Source: Pyronema omphalodes
Taxonomy: Eukaryota > Ascomycota > Pezizomycetes > Pezizales > Pyronemataceae
Direction of reading: 5' to 3'
Assembly: GCA_024516155.1 (NCBI GenBank)
Contig: JAJJXM010000026.1
Coordinates: 620,001 to 684,000, forward strand
DNA: 64,000 nt
A program made the translations under genes and the position numbers. Under the pieces are notes generated by a model. It was not told the origin of the DNA. It searched no databases and saw only the letters and a list, made by a program, of their open reading frames with translations. Positions 46,311 through 58,113 of the stretch are shown one piece after another. Within the stretch, counting starts at the first letter, position 1; the number at the start of each line of letters is the position of its first letter.

Positions 46311-46480
46311 GCCGCTGGAGAGAGGACGTCTCCCCAAAGCGGAGCATGCCTGCGGGCTGGTGGAGAGCCAGGGCCGCGGATAGGGGGGGGCTTGAAGCCG
46401 TGATGTTTCTGTAGAATTTCCCAAATAGGAAAATTAAGCGAAAAGTTGGCGGTTAGAACGCGCCAAGGTGAAGTGTTTTT

Positions 46481-46494
46481 CCATCTGGGCGGGT
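46481..46494. repeat. LINE target-site duplication, 5' side
   Basis: CCATCTGGGCGGGT, the partner of 40350-40363. The LINE 5' end (sense strand AAAAACACTTC) begins directly beside it. Confidence 0.85.
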
Positions 46495-49400
46495 ACGTGG
46501 TGACGACAGGTTTTTTGATCGCTGGCTATGCCCGAAATAGTACGCCGTCGAACGGCTACTGCTGCGTCAAGCGCTACATGTCCATAGGCGCCACATTAGC
46601 CACCGAATTCTGGCTGGTGCCACAGTAGCTTTTGTCGGTGCTCCCTTCCCCGTGCCCCCATGCTTATCTCTGAAAATCGTGTAAAGGACGCAGGAAACGA
46701 GCTTCAGGAACAGCCGATGCGATCAAAGACCGAAGCGCCCTCTGGGCGGTACTTTGTGACACCGAGTTTTCAATCGAGGAGTGGCCCCTGAATTGAAATA
46801 GAACCCCTAACCCAATATTCTTCGAATCTCAACAACTCTAAAAATTAAAAAAAAAGAGCCATATAAAAAATCACATGAACGATTGGACGTTCTGTTTTAC
46901 GGAGATTCATCGAGGGATGTTGATGGATAGTCGGTCTAATGGTATCAGATATCTGACGTTGCCGAGATCTCCATACCAAAGCTTCCACCTGGCGCCAAAC
47001 GCGATTGCGAACAAAGCCTTGTTGACAACCATCTCTAATGTTCGCTGACTGTTCTTAATGAAAATTTGTCTGCAGAAGGTGATGTATATATTGGAGGCTC
47101 TTTGTGAATCAATGCCAGTTTAGGGAAATCCATATCATCGTCCGAGTATTCCGCCCAGTCTGCCGTGCCAACTCATAAGTATTCCGCGAATTCCTTCAAG
47201 TAAATTCTTTACAGCGCTGCAACCGTCAAAAACCTCTAATTGACGAACTTGTAAAATTGTGGATATCTTCGACTGGATGCCTTCTCTAAAAAAAATTCCT
47301 AGCTTTTACCCGTTATCAGCTTGCGAGGTCTTCTGCAAGCACAGTAATGCAAACGAAACTCCCGTGGCAGGGTTCGTGTTGATAATAATGACAATAACTG
47401 AGTTGATAATCATCCCCACCCGTCCTACACGATACATGTAGACGCAGCTGGGGCACGCATTGAACGTAGTGTCAACCGTACGGCGGCCGGAACGAAGTGA
47501 CAATTCCGGAGCGTCTAATCTTCGACAAATTGAAAACTTGGAGATCAATTAAGCCGCTCGATTCGTTTACGGCGTGCACGTCTATAACTCTCTACAGTTT
47601 TTTTGTTTGGACGATTCCTATGTCAGCATGATGTCATGACGTCATTTTCAAAAGATAGGGAATCCATGTAATTCGACCAAATTGCCCACTCAAAACAGAT
47701 TCGCAAGTTGCTTTTGGGAACGCCGATGATCCAGAGCCTGCCTTGTCGGGTGATTTCGGTCGTCTGGCGGCATTGCCGATGTAGCGCCGGTGTGATTATT
47801 GAATCTTTATTCGATAATGATCTTGCGAACTGCGAATCCTTATTCGGCGACGATCGTGTGAACTGTGTGTATCATTTACTCGACGAGTGAAGTTACGGAC
47901 GATGGGGGCGAACCCGCTAGAGAAACCCAAGACCCTTATGAGATGCTTCACGACGTCGCACTCCGCTATCCATCCACGCGTTGTAGATTAACTTTTCGTC
48001 AACACCAGACTCATCGTCAATGACCAATTATGGAATGATTTTCATACATAAGAAAAATCGAGTCATCAATAAAGAAGCGGTGTGATACGCACCGCATGTT
48101 ACTCCAATAGCCAACTCAACTGCAGAGTTCTGGGAATCCAGATCTCTCATCGAATTCGAGTGCATCTCAGCTGAAGAAAGAAGCTGGCCGGCACGTATCT
48201 ACCTTCTCTTTCCCATGGAATCACCCTGCATTTCATAGCCCCCATCCCCACATGTCCATCGTGATGGAAAATAATTGGAATGCGGAACCGACAAAGCATT
48301 GTAACATCGTCATAGCGCGTATTAAGTTCGACATCGCAGCTAGTATCTCGCAGTCGGAAATTGAAATTTCTGGAACTATAGGACATCTCCAGTGCTGCGG
48401 TTGCTGCCGTTGCAGAAAAGCACCTCTAATGCAGGTGTTCCCAAAATTCGCAGCAAAATCCGCGAGACAGCAGCACGAGAACAACGTCATAGTACACCGT
48501 CCTCGATGCTGATTGACCAACGAATCTTGAGGAGTGAGCTGTCAAGCGATGAGCCTACGCTACATTGGATGCGCGTTACGCAGTCCACGGTCGGGCTTGA
48601 TGAAAAAAACGTCGATGTCATGCTCACCCCTCACGTCCCCAAGCCGCGTCGCCCGTCGCCACCAAAATCGACCCGCTCGCGACCTCCCGTACCCGCTGTT
48701 TTCCGCAGCTCTCCATATTATCGCCGGGTAAGATATTGGCACAGGGATGCAGCAGGAAAACCAGGTCTCATGTGTTGGCATGGACTCTGGAGCGGCAAAA
48801 GACTCCCACACTGAGAAGTGAGCTCCACACCACTTTGTTGCCGTGGTAATTAACAGAAATTTATTGGATCTTTCGTTGAGATAGCTATTCGTACTTTTTC
48901 CTCTACCGCTTCTGCTTGTCCATCGAAAATTAAGAGATAGCAAGGACAAGTTTCACTCTTACCCAGGGTCCAAGGTGGAATGACGGTATATGCTCGTCTT
49001 CTGCAGGAAGATCCTTGGTTGTGTTATGGTCATGGGAAGAAATGATTCTCGTAACCCAGGGCTTTGCGGTCTCCGATTTGTGTTCATGTCCATAACTCGA
49101 CTATCATCGGCATACCGGTAACTAGAGTCCACTCCAAATGGTTTCCGCGCGTAGCTGAGAATATAACGTCCGAAGGTGTAGAATCCAATGAGAAAAAGAA
49201 AGCTGTAACTACATCACGGACGACAACCGAGCGGGCGGCAGTTCTAGATGTGTGTACGACTAGTAATTAGACGTAACACAAGGTATTACCACTCATTGGG
49301 CAGCCTTCTCTCACCAAAAGTTCCGAATTAACAACTGTCATCAGAGGAAGATCTCTCGGAGAAAGCGGGGTATCAATATGCCCCTCCTTATGGCCCTTTT

Positions 49401-50074
49401 TGCATCAACGAGAAACGGAATATAAACGGCACTGAAGGACAGAGTCGATTACAATTCTGTATTCCTCCACAGACAAAGGGAATCAGAAACCAGTTCGGTA
49501 ACACTTACACAGCCACACACAAGTTTTCTGACACTGGCACTGAGAAAAGTTCCCCACCATTAAGATCGGCCAACTCATCATTCTCCCAACCCCAGTCCTT
49601 GGTATGAAAATCTTCTCCCAACCTTTTCGCGAAGTCAAGTATATAGTCTTCTCATATCGCTACTGTTTCCTCATTCTTACGCATCTATCACTAGATATTG
49701 AATTCTGCTCTTACGGCTGCGAGGAACATTTATAAGATACTACCGGCTCATTCAGAACCACAGTTTCCATTGTCATCAAAATCGGTTCACTTGAATAAGG
49801 TTGATAAGTTGCTTGAAAGCATTTGGATACCTTGTTTGATTTACATCGGGATCACCTTATCACTCACGCCTTAGACACGTGCCGCTGCCAAACATTACCC
49901 CGGATTTTCAAGCCTTTCAAGAAGCATAAGCCAGGAATTTCTGCCGCAGCCCCGGATCAACAGCCAGGAGAGCCAATAAAAGGATTTCAAACACATAGTG
50001 CCAAAGGATACTGCCCGAAGTCATTGGATTATCTGCCATAAACCTACTGGATACACAAAGAAGATCTGCCAAGG
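46495..50074. other. Gene-free spacer
   Basis: About 3.6 kb without a convincing gene. The longest frame (48392-48814, 140 codons) is rich in Arg/Pro and has no recognised domain. The last few hundred bases may hold the leader or an unseen first exon of the gene at 50075. Confidence 0.45.
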
Positions 50075-51470
50075 ATGGAACAGCCAATGCATCAACCCAG
50101 ACATATTCCGATGCCGCCGCAGGTTACTAGAGGATGTTACAGGGCTCCTTATGGACACACACAAGGTCATGCGCATTACGGGAATTCAGCTGCCCAATAT
50201 AACTTCAACGATATTCCTCAGATATCTCCACCAAACCAGTATGAAAACCATCACACACGGTAGGTCAAATAATGAAAGCCCCCGGACTGTTCTGACAATT
50301 TATTATTACAGATTCGATTTGCAACAACAACATTACATACAACAGCAACAGAAGTTTCAAAATCAAAACAACTATTATCATAACCCAACTCGATCGGCGT
50401 ATATGTATACATGGGAGCCACCAACCCCAGTCAAGATTAGAGCTAGGGCTAGGTAAGATATCACTCGCTCAGCTGTTCCTCGAACATAACTAATGTTCCG
50501 AAATAGTTCGCACTCCTCTGGAGGGTCCTCGACAAGCTCAAGATCTCCTATTTTAGACGACCAGGAAATTGAGGAGAAACATAAGCTAGGCGATACAGAA
50601 TTCTCCTCTCTTCCGTCACCAGAAATCGTGGACCCGGAAGTAGAGGAGCCCCGCAATGATGACAGTATCCCCCGTGCCCCATACCGCGAAAATGGATCAA
50701 GAAACACTGCACCCTTACCACAGCCTCAAGATAATAATCGTACTAGGCGGCGAACCAATTCCAACGCCAACAATGTCAACGGAGCTGAAACTACACAAAC
50801 TAAGTTCCGGAAAGGAGGAGCAAAACAGGAATGTTATGTTCTACGAATGCCGGATGATTACCAAGTTGATACTCCAGAGGAGGATACACTGGCTATTTCA
50901 GATCCGTTGTTTACCCTCAGTGATACGGAATACCGAGGGATCTTTACCCAGTTGGGAAATATCTTTTGCCATACTGCTTACCGTTGGTTGGCGCTTTACA
51001 AGTTCCGGATTCCGAGAAAAAAGTATATGAGAGAACATACTTGCCCAGATGATAGAGAGTTGACAGAGTATGTGACCATCATCAAAAGCCTCGTGGAAGG
51101 GCGGGAGGTGCCAAGGAACGCAGTTCGAGATGATCGCCTCAATGAACTCATCTCGATTATGGAAGGAGCGTCCGAGATCAGACATGTCAATATTCATGTC
51201 TCCAGGAAGAAGAAGCCAGATAGAAGGGTGCTTGGTTTCATCGCTGCGGTGAATGAGTTTTGCTGGATTCTCGGCGACCATAAAGGTGCTGCGGAAACCA
51301 ATAAATTGTATGCCGACACCGAAACTAAGTCTTTGGAAAACCGCAGGAAATTCCATGAGGATGCCAGAAGAAAGCAGACTACTTCATTACAAATGGATGG
51401 GCTAAGACGTAACTCTACTTGTCGATCGTCAGAACGGAGACCCTCGTCTGGATATGCTACCATTGCCTAA
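50075..51470 (+). CDS. Three-exon protein of unknown function, Gln-rich N-terminus
   Basis: Exons 50075-50259, 50312-50452 and 50507-51470. Introns are 52 bp (GTAGGT donor, CTGAC branch, ACAG) and 54 bp (GTAAGA donor, ACTAAT branch, ATAG), and all phases join cleanly to 429 residues, which is good evidence for a real gene. The start ATG at 50075 has context AAGGATGGA; an upstream exon cannot be excluded. Residues 1-60 are Pro/His/Tyr-rich, about 62-80 are Gln-rich (QQQHYIQQQQKFQNQNN), about 108-220 are acidic and Ser-rich, and about 230-380 look folded (CYVLRMPDDYQ, YRGIFTQLGNIFCHTAYRWLALYKF, then ELISIMEGASEIRHVNIHV). The basic Ser-rich C-terminus ends SSERRPSSGYATIA. No signal peptide or membrane segment. 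I do not recognise the family. Confidence 0.75.
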
Positions 51471-51718
51471 GCCAGGCGAAGGATTGGACTGCCATTATTC
51501 TTTGGACCTCGGACTTCTGCCATACTGATTATGGAACCGCCAGGACTGCTCTGCTCAACAATTATCTGATTTCTTTACGCTCACTTTATGAAAAGTTACA
51601 ATTTTTACCCTCTCTTTACACTTGTATACCTGCCTACACTCGGATTTCTTTAGACTGGAAAAATATTCTTTTTCGGATCGGATAGCGGAGTTTCGGTGTT
51701 TTATTTCATGATTACTCA

Positions 51719-51739
51719 GGGGGGGGGGGGGGGGGGGGG
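51719..51739 (+). repeat. G21 tract
   Basis: Twenty-one consecutive G between TTACTCA and TTTCACTCAC, about 250 bp past the stop of the gene ending at 51470. Confidence 0.95.
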
Positions 51740-54138
51740 TTTCACTCACTTTACGCTCGGAAAGCGGTGCATAGCTTCGTGGATTTGATCTTTTCTATTC
51801 TCTATATTCAATTTCTTTTGTCTGGGCGGGTTATGGTCGGTGGATTTTCTCAAGTTGATACATGGCTTGGCGTTGGATTTCCTTTCTTACATATGATTTT
51901 ACGATTATGATTCTGATGAAGATACGATATGAACTGATGAGATATGAATGATTTTGCATACAAATGATGACGAATTTTCTTTTCCCCTGTGCTTCTTCTC
52001 CCTACAGGCTATGGAAAAACTCTTCAAACGTTTCTTTACCTGCATATGCAGAAGTCTGCACTCATTGATTGATGCGCACCACATCTTCACAATCATGTAG
52101 TGTAACTAATACTTTGAACTGCCTAATTGATTATTTCTCCTCATCGGTTTCCTTGCTTCGATCGTCGTTCATGTAGCACATATGATGTTCTTCCATGCAT
52201 CGAAAGTTCCATAGCAATCTCATCAATTCATATCGAGTTTATCCAGCGGAATTTGAACGGCGAAGAGAGCTGCGCGTTTAATATATTAATGGACGATCTT
52301 ACCCGGTAGGATATAAATGTAGAGTGCTTTGAAAACCGATGCTTCGCATCCTAAATTCCGGCTAACAATGAATTACCAGGGATTTTTACCAGAGTATGTG
52401 GGGGACCATCTGATGCATAGAAGTCAATGGATATATGTTTATACATGTATATAAAATAGATAAGGACGAAGCGACGAGGGGGTTTTAGTTGAGTATTGTC
52501 GGTACTTACTCAAAGCTTTAAGTCAATGGCGCATAATTAACGAATGGAAAGTCCATGTTTGAAGCTCTGCGCGCTGTCCAAACTCCGCTATGCACTGTTG
52601 GTGAAGCTCTTGACCCGTTCTTGACAAGTTGTTCCTAATGATTTTGGAATAGTCCATCACATCTTACCGGGGCGTTTTTGTCGCCACTTCTTAAACGCCG
52701 TGCCGATCATCCGTCTTTGGACGCCTTTCCGATCGGCTAGAAGTGCTTCCGACGCAAGGCTAGCGGGCGGTTTTTGGAGGGGAAGGTCCAACTTTCAGGT
52801 TCGTGAAGTTGGGTTTTTTGGCCGAGGCATATAAGAGACGCCAGAAGCGCGGTGAGACTTCAAGACTTCGAGAGCTGTTTACAGCAGAATATGTTTCCTT
52901 TTGTTTATTATTTATACTCTACATCCCGACTTTGTTGAACTTGTCCTTTCATCCATGGAATTCTTTCAGGGCCAGCTTATCATCCGAGCTTTAAGTACTT
53001 ATGTAGTTGGTCAAAGAGCCATTTTTGCTATTCAAAACTCAGCTGCTCTATTTCTACCCCGCAACCGGTGAACAAGGCTCAAAAGTTTCACACGACGGCC
53101 CGTGGTGCCGATCTCCACCGGCATAGGAGTCTCCGTCCGGGTATTTCGCAACACAAGTTAAGTTCCCTATGTACGAGTACTCCCGATGATTCGATTTTTT
53201 AACTGAAAGAAAATGATCGACCGCAAGCGTTAGTATCTGTCTAATTGACGATCATTTACTCAATTTCGCTACTCTGGTACAAGCATGTTGGACAAATCCG
53301 GCTTCGTTTTCAAGATGGCTCTCAGTTCGCTTTTCGCTTCTATCTTCATCCCATACTATCCCACGGCACGGTTAACATCAAAACAACCCCACGAATTGCA
53401 AAAATTACCGTACGATGTACTGCTCGTCATATATCCGGCGAAAGATATGTACCGATATCATATCTCATATTAGCCCCCATGGTCACCCCACGCTGGCAGC
53501 CCAAAAGATCGTCGTTTTCATATGCGGGTACCTGCAGTGCCCAATGAACGTTATTATCGTGCATAGAGTGCATCTCGCCTCGTTGGAAAGCCTTTTGTCT
53601 CTGTTGTAGAAAGACAACACCGATACGAGAATAAAGTAGGGCGTCTACCGCTGAGGCGTTCACTCAGATTTATTGCTGTTGATACCGATGGACAATGCAC
53701 GATGAAGAGGCAAAATGAGAGACATGCAATTTCATTATTTTTTTTTCTCGATCTCAAGGAAAGGGGAAGTGTCGTTGACATCTCGTATGGTGATCATTAT
53801 ACACTCGGATATAATTCCATTCCCATGGTGCCGGTTTCTTAGAGATTCATCACCAGGCGAGATGTTGTGATAATTTTGAACATCATAGTGGCGTAAGAAT
53901 TGGGTTAACTGAAAGTAAATTCAGCTGGTGCGAGAATCGGGTCGGATACAATCTACAGTTTTCGCGCTATGATTTGCAAACCGGGAGATTGGGAATTTTG
54001 TAGATGAACCTACATACAATATATCATTTTCTTCATTTACCGAACGATGACATGGTTTCTTTCGTGGGAAGATGAGAGTACATAGGAGGAAGGTGCTCTG
54101 CTGCTTTAGTACACTGAATTTACTTCATCGGCGATAGG

Positions 54139-54156
54139 CCTGAGGAATTCCTCAGG
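54139..54156. repeat. 18-bp perfect palindrome
   Basis: CCTGAGGAATTCCTCAGG equals its own reverse complement. It lies in spacer about 1.1 kb upstream of the CobW gene. It could be a dimer-protein binding site, but nothing else supports that. Confidence 0.6.
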
Positions 54157-55160
54157 TGCCGTGTCTGGGATTGTCTGATACACTCCGGAGGAAGTATCAT
54201 GAACGGTGATTGTGCCTTAATTGTTCAGCTTTCAGTCTTCAAACGAGAAACTCTTGTGCGATAACAAATATAGACGTAGTGTACGTCAATATTGAATTCA
54301 AAAAAATAGTTCTTGCCTAGAGTTATGGGCACCATAGCTCTGGTGTAAATTTCATCTTGATCTCGCCTAACTGACCTCATAGCTCGTTACAGTACCCCGG
54401 ATTTTGTGCCTGGTTTCGACCTGGCTTTGATGTGGACTCTAGTATGGTCTGCATGTGCTGGAGGTATAGTATCGGGTATGGATCCGAGGAATAATAAAAT
54501 GTCTGATATGCCAACATCCAAGCTTCATTCTTACTCAGGCGTATTATACCCTTTTTCTCCGTCGGTGTCCTACGTGCATATTTTCTCCTCAACTATGCCA
54601 ATCTAGAATCAAATCCACTCATTTCAAAGAAAAACCCAACGAGCGGGAACGTATGTCTCTGGGGCGTGGTGGCTGTGAATGTCAGAATGGCAGACGGCTG
54701 GCATCTAGAGTGCTCAATTTCAAGGAAACGGATGAAATTAAGCTTCTAAAACTACTGTCGGACCCAGCTTGAGGAATCCTCTTGAACTAGTCCGTGGGGA
54801 TCCTATACGCTATTGTTATCATACCCAGCTGACTCATCCTTGCTAGACTGCCCAGCGCTTGGGCCATCGTCTCTCTGGGCGGTCCTGTCCTGAATTGGCT
54901 TGCTGCTCAGTTGGCAGTTGGGTTGGTTTCTGAATTTGGTTCGTGCATCTGGCGACTGCTGCATGCTGCAAGTGCCAGCCCTTTCTCTGATGATGAATTC
55001 TTATCTGAGTTTGAGTAGCATTTATATATGAGGGGGGTGAGTTGTGCCGGTGGGAATTTTGTTTCGAATTTCTCTTTGTGATCCATCTGTTGCTGAACGT
55101 TGCTGTTGTTGCTGTCTTTCGTTGGCCGCCGCTGTTCTTCCCGTCTTCCCCGCTCTCCGC

Positions 55161-55188
55161 TTTCGCCTTTCGCCTTTCGCCTTTCGCC
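55161..55188 (+). repeat. TTTCGCC x4 in the CobW-gene leader
   Basis: Four exact 7-bp units TTTCGCC, then CTCTTCGCGCTTTTCGC. The array ends about 90 bp before the ATG at 55277, so it is in the 5' leader or core promoter. Confidence 0.9.
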
Positions 55189-55276
55189 TCTTCGCGCTTT
55201 TCGCAGCCTCATCTCATCGCTCATCTCATCGCTTAAGACACTCGCTCAAAAAGAAACAAGAAAAAGGAAACCAATC

Positions 55277-56773
55277 ATGTCGAACGCCAACGCCTTTGCT
55301 CCAATTCCTATCACCATCCTCACTGGATTCCTCGGATCCGGAAAGACTACACTCCTTCTATCGCTTCTCCGTCAGCTCCCCGCCGGCTACAAGCTTTGTC
55401 TTCTCAAAAACGAATTTGGCGATGTTGCGGTAGACTCGCAGTTGGCGGCAGCAAGCTCAATTACTGGAGTGGCTGAGATGAATGGATGGTGAGTTACTTC
55501 CACCGTGTCATACATCGCGAGATTGCGAATCGCGGATTCCCAACATCGAATTTCGCAATTTCGCAACCTACAGTTCCACTCAATTGCTAACACCTTTCAG
55601 CATCTGCTGTAACCTTGTTGGCCAGGTTGCAGACGCCCTCCTTGAGCTTAAGGAAACCTACAAACCCACACGGATAGTAATTGAATCATCTGGCTCTGCC
55701 TTTCCCGCAACTCTGGTGATGGTTCGTGATTTCCCCTTCGCGCTCGCACATCCCCGGCACTACTTTAGAGTTCTTCATCTCGTTACTTTCCGCCGCCGCC
55801 GCCGCTGTTTCTAAATCCCACTAACACCTGTCACTACATTTAGAGAGTCAAGGAGATTTCGCGCGAAAACGGAGGAATCTTTACTCTTGACGGAGTCGTC
55901 CAAGTTATCGATGTCGAGAATTTCCTTGATTACGCTGATACCAACTACGCCGATACCAGCTTTGCCGCGCAGGCGCAGGCAAAGTTCACCGACCTTATTA
56001 TCCTCAACAAATGGGAGGCTGCCGGTGAAGATCGCGAAAATAGAGTTCTTGACAGAATTGGTTCTATTTGGACGGAGACTCCGTATATGAGAGCCGCAGC
56101 AGATGGTTCAGTTGATAAGGATGTTATTTTTGGAATTGATTCGAGTTTGGCTCGAGAATTCTCCGGTGAAGGAATTCATGAGGAACACGATCACACTCAT
56201 TCTTCCGAAGTTGATGTGTTGAGTCTTACTTTACCTGCTTCGCCGGAGGGTTATGTGGATCCCATCGCTCTCAAGCAGCTACTAGATACCGCACCAAAGG
56301 ATGAGGTCTACAGAATTAAGGGAATTATGAGATTCCGTGTTCCCCCACCGATGCACCCCGACACTCCGGTCAACGCAGAGACACCTACTACGCCACCTGT
56401 TGGCAACAAGTGGGTTTTGAACTGGGCTTTCGGCAGATGGAGGTTCACCGCGATCAAGGAGAGCAGCATTATTACGACGATCAAGGGAAGCGATGCCGCG
56501 ACCGTGCCAACTGAATTCCCACCAAGTCCCTCAAACGACGAATTGAAGCCGATTGACATGATGCCCCGAAAGGGAAGCATTGAGGTTATGGTACAGACTA
56601 GCATCAAGACTGTGGTGGAGGAGAAGGTTGTTGAGGAGGGTCACTGCGCGAAACTCAGCTTTGTATTGTCTCGTGGCTCTGGACGTCGGTGGAAAAGGTT
56701 GTTGAGCGACAAGAACTGGATTCGCTATGATACCGATATTGATGGACAGGCAAAGATTGAGACTATTGCATGA
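55277..56773 (+). CDS. CobW/COG0523 GTPase, putative metal chaperone
   Basis: Exons 55277-55488, 55601-55721 and 55844-56773. Introns are 112 bp (GTGAGT, GCTAAC branch) and 122 bp (GTTCGT, ACTAAC branch), giving 420 residues. Intron 2 could also use the GTGATG donor six bases earlier; the chosen one keeps the usual spacing ATL-x5-11-GG of the family. Residues 12-25 are Walker A ([12 protein letters not shown]); MNGCICC, split by intron 1, is the CxCC metal site that defines the family; ESSGSAFP is the switch motif, and NKWE takes the place of NKx[14 protein letters not shown] is a His-rich insert typical of metal-handling members, and the C-terminal CobW domain runs through GRRWKR. Members deliver zinc or other metals to client enzymes with GTP hydrolysis; the client here is unknown, and the CPELxGE motif of Zng1 is not seen. 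Confidence 0.92.
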
Positions 56774-57294
56774 AAGAATACGTAACTGGAGGATTGGTGT
56801 TTGGGCGTTGATATTTTTCTTTTTCTTCCTGGTGGGGATGGGTCAGTGGTTAACGTTAGATACACGGATTTTTTGAGCTCGCGCTCTTTGGAAATGCTTT
56901 TGTTTTTGTTTCTGTTGGATTTCTTCGAGGTATATCATATATGTCAGTTTGTTGAGATGTTAGAATAAACTTGTATAGTATATCATATCAATCTCATCAC
57001 GGTTTTCAATATGTCCACTTTGTCGGGAATTGGGGCCCAGGGTGAAGCTAGGTGATATCGTGTGAATACGACGACTAAAGTGTATGCCAATATCACTATT
57101 GACAAAATAACAGGACGACGTATTGTGATGTGACGTATCAAGCAGTCCATTAGCATTGATAAATAACCCCAGATGATAAAGGAACATAAAAATCTCTTTT
57201 ATTTTCCTGTATTACTAACTATTAACTCAATAAATTACATCTCCCTACAGCCCCCAGCATCTCCTATTCAATCAACTAAACATTAAACCACCAT
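56774..57294. other. Intergenic region between convergent genes
   Basis: 3' flanks of the CobW gene (plus strand) and the wall-protein gene (minus strand). T-rich after 56810, as expected of a 3' end. Nothing else is seen. Confidence 0.5.
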
Positions 57295-58113
57295 CTACAA
57301 AGCAAACGCAATCAACCCAGCAACAACCGCAGCAACCACTCCGTGTCCAGCCACAAAAACGCCAGAAGCCGCACCTGTGAAAGTCTCAAGAGGAGGGATA
57401 TTGTTGGTGGTGCAGTTACCGTTAGGACAGGCCATAGGGGGAGGAGACACAGTGGGCTTTCCTGGTGGGCATCCATTTCCATTGCAAGCAGGAGGAGTCA
57501 CGGTGGGTTTTCCTGGTGGGCATCCTTCTCCATTGCAAGGAGTAGGCTTTACTGGTGGGCATCCTTCTCCATTGCAAGGAGTAGGCTTCGGCTTGCAAGG
57601 TTCTCCATTGCAGTGTCCCTCCTGAGGAGGTGAACTAGTCATCATTGGAGGAGCAGTAGTGAGTGTTGAAGGAGGAGTAGGAGGGCAACCGGGGGTAGTG
57701 CAATGTCCAGGGGGAGGAGGGCATCCGGGAGTAGTACAGTGTCCCGGGGGCTTCGAGTGATGACAGTAACCGCCACCAGGGCAATGAGGAGTCTCGACTG
57801 GAATAGGAGGGGTCATGGTGGAAGATCCACAGGGAGATCCGATACAGGTTGCGGTCATGGTTTTGGTGTAGGAACAGTGGCCGGGTTGGTTGGGGCAGAC
57901 ACTGGTGGTAATGGTCGTGTAGCAGGTTGTGTAGGTCACGGTTGCGGTGACAAGGGTTTCGATGGGTAGACCTACGGTACCGCTGGGAATGATACCGGTG
58001 CCGGTGGGCATGACAGGTAGAATGGTAAAGGTGCCGTTGTAACCGGAGAGAGGAGGTGCGTAGACGGCGGCCGAGGCCAAGGAAGCGAAAAGAATAACCG
58101 GAAGGGAAAGCAT
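57295..58113 (-). CDS. Cys/Pro-rich GPI-type cell-wall protein
   Basis: A 272-residue single-exon protein from the ATG at 58113. Residues 1-15 are a signal peptide (MLSLPVILFASLASA). Residues 15-95 are Thr/Ser-rich with ETLVTATVTYTTCYTTITTS, a pattern common in fungal wall glycoproteins. Residues about 100-240 are Cys/Pro/Gly repeats: PPGHCTTPGCPP twice, then PCNGEGCPP-x-KPT and variants four times. The C-terminus, SGVFVAGHGVVAAVVAGLIAFAL, is a hydrophobic tail preceded by small residues (TGAAS), as needed for GPI attachment. The paired Cys in each repeat probably form disulphides. It would be a structural or adhesive wall component; no enzyme domain is seen, and I do not recognise a named family. 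Confidence 0.82.
   Translation of the reverse strand: MLSLPVILFASLASAAVYAPPLSGYNGTFTILPVMPTGTGIIPSGTVGLPIETLVTATVTYTTCYTTITTSVCPNQPGHCSYTKTMTATCIGSPCGSSTMTPPIPVETPHCPGGGYCHHSKPPGHCTTPGCPPPPGHCTTPGCPPTPPSTLTTAPPMMTSSPPQEGHCNGEPCKPKPTPCNGEGCPPVKPTPCNGEGCPPGKPTVTPPACNGNGCPPGKPTVSPPPMACPNGNCTTNNIPPLETFTGAASGVFVAGHGVVAAVVAGLIAFAL
57435..57745 (-). repeat. Coding Cys/Pro tandem repeats in the wall protein
   Basis: Two kinds of short tandem unit: about 36-39-bp units coding NGEGCPPGKPT-type peptides (57450-57600) and two near-identical units coding PPGHCTTPGCPP (about 57680-57745). They are likely length-variable. Confidence 0.75.

Larger units (their letters stand above)
40364..46480 (-). mobile_element. 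Complete Tad-like LINE (non-LTR retrotransposon)
   Basis: A 6117-bp element on the minus strand bounded by a 14-bp target duplication (46481-46494 and 40350-40363). The order is a short leader of ~170 bp, ORF1 (nucleic-acid-binding gag-like), ORF2 (endonuclease, reverse transcriptase, RNase H), a ~480-bp T-rich 3' UTR, then a simple (CAAAA)3 tail. All catalytic motifs and both frames are intact, and the duplication is perfect, so the insertion is young and has escaped repeat-induced point mutation. The ORF2 layout with RNase H and the CCHC ORF1 fit the fungal Tad clade. It is plainly more GC-rich than the DNA around it. Confidence 0.93.
51471..55276. other. Gene-free spacer and CobW-gene promoter
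   Basis: About 3.8 kb. It holds a G21 tract (51719-51739), an 18-bp perfect palindrome (54139-54156) and, near its end, a TTTCGCC tandem repeat in the leader of the CobW-type gene. No gene is supported. Confidence 0.45.

Noticed and set aside
45756..46403. Gly-rich plus-strand frames of ~210 codons
   Set aside because: Antisense of the Ala/Pro-rich ORF1 N-terminus.
40291..46628. Small frame across the predicted LINE empty site (about 70 codons when the flanks are joined)
   Set aside because: Too short and featureless to claim that the LINE broke a gene.
48392..48814. 140-codon plus-strand frame
   Set aside because: Arg/Pro-rich with no domain or splice support, overlapped by similar frames on the other strand.
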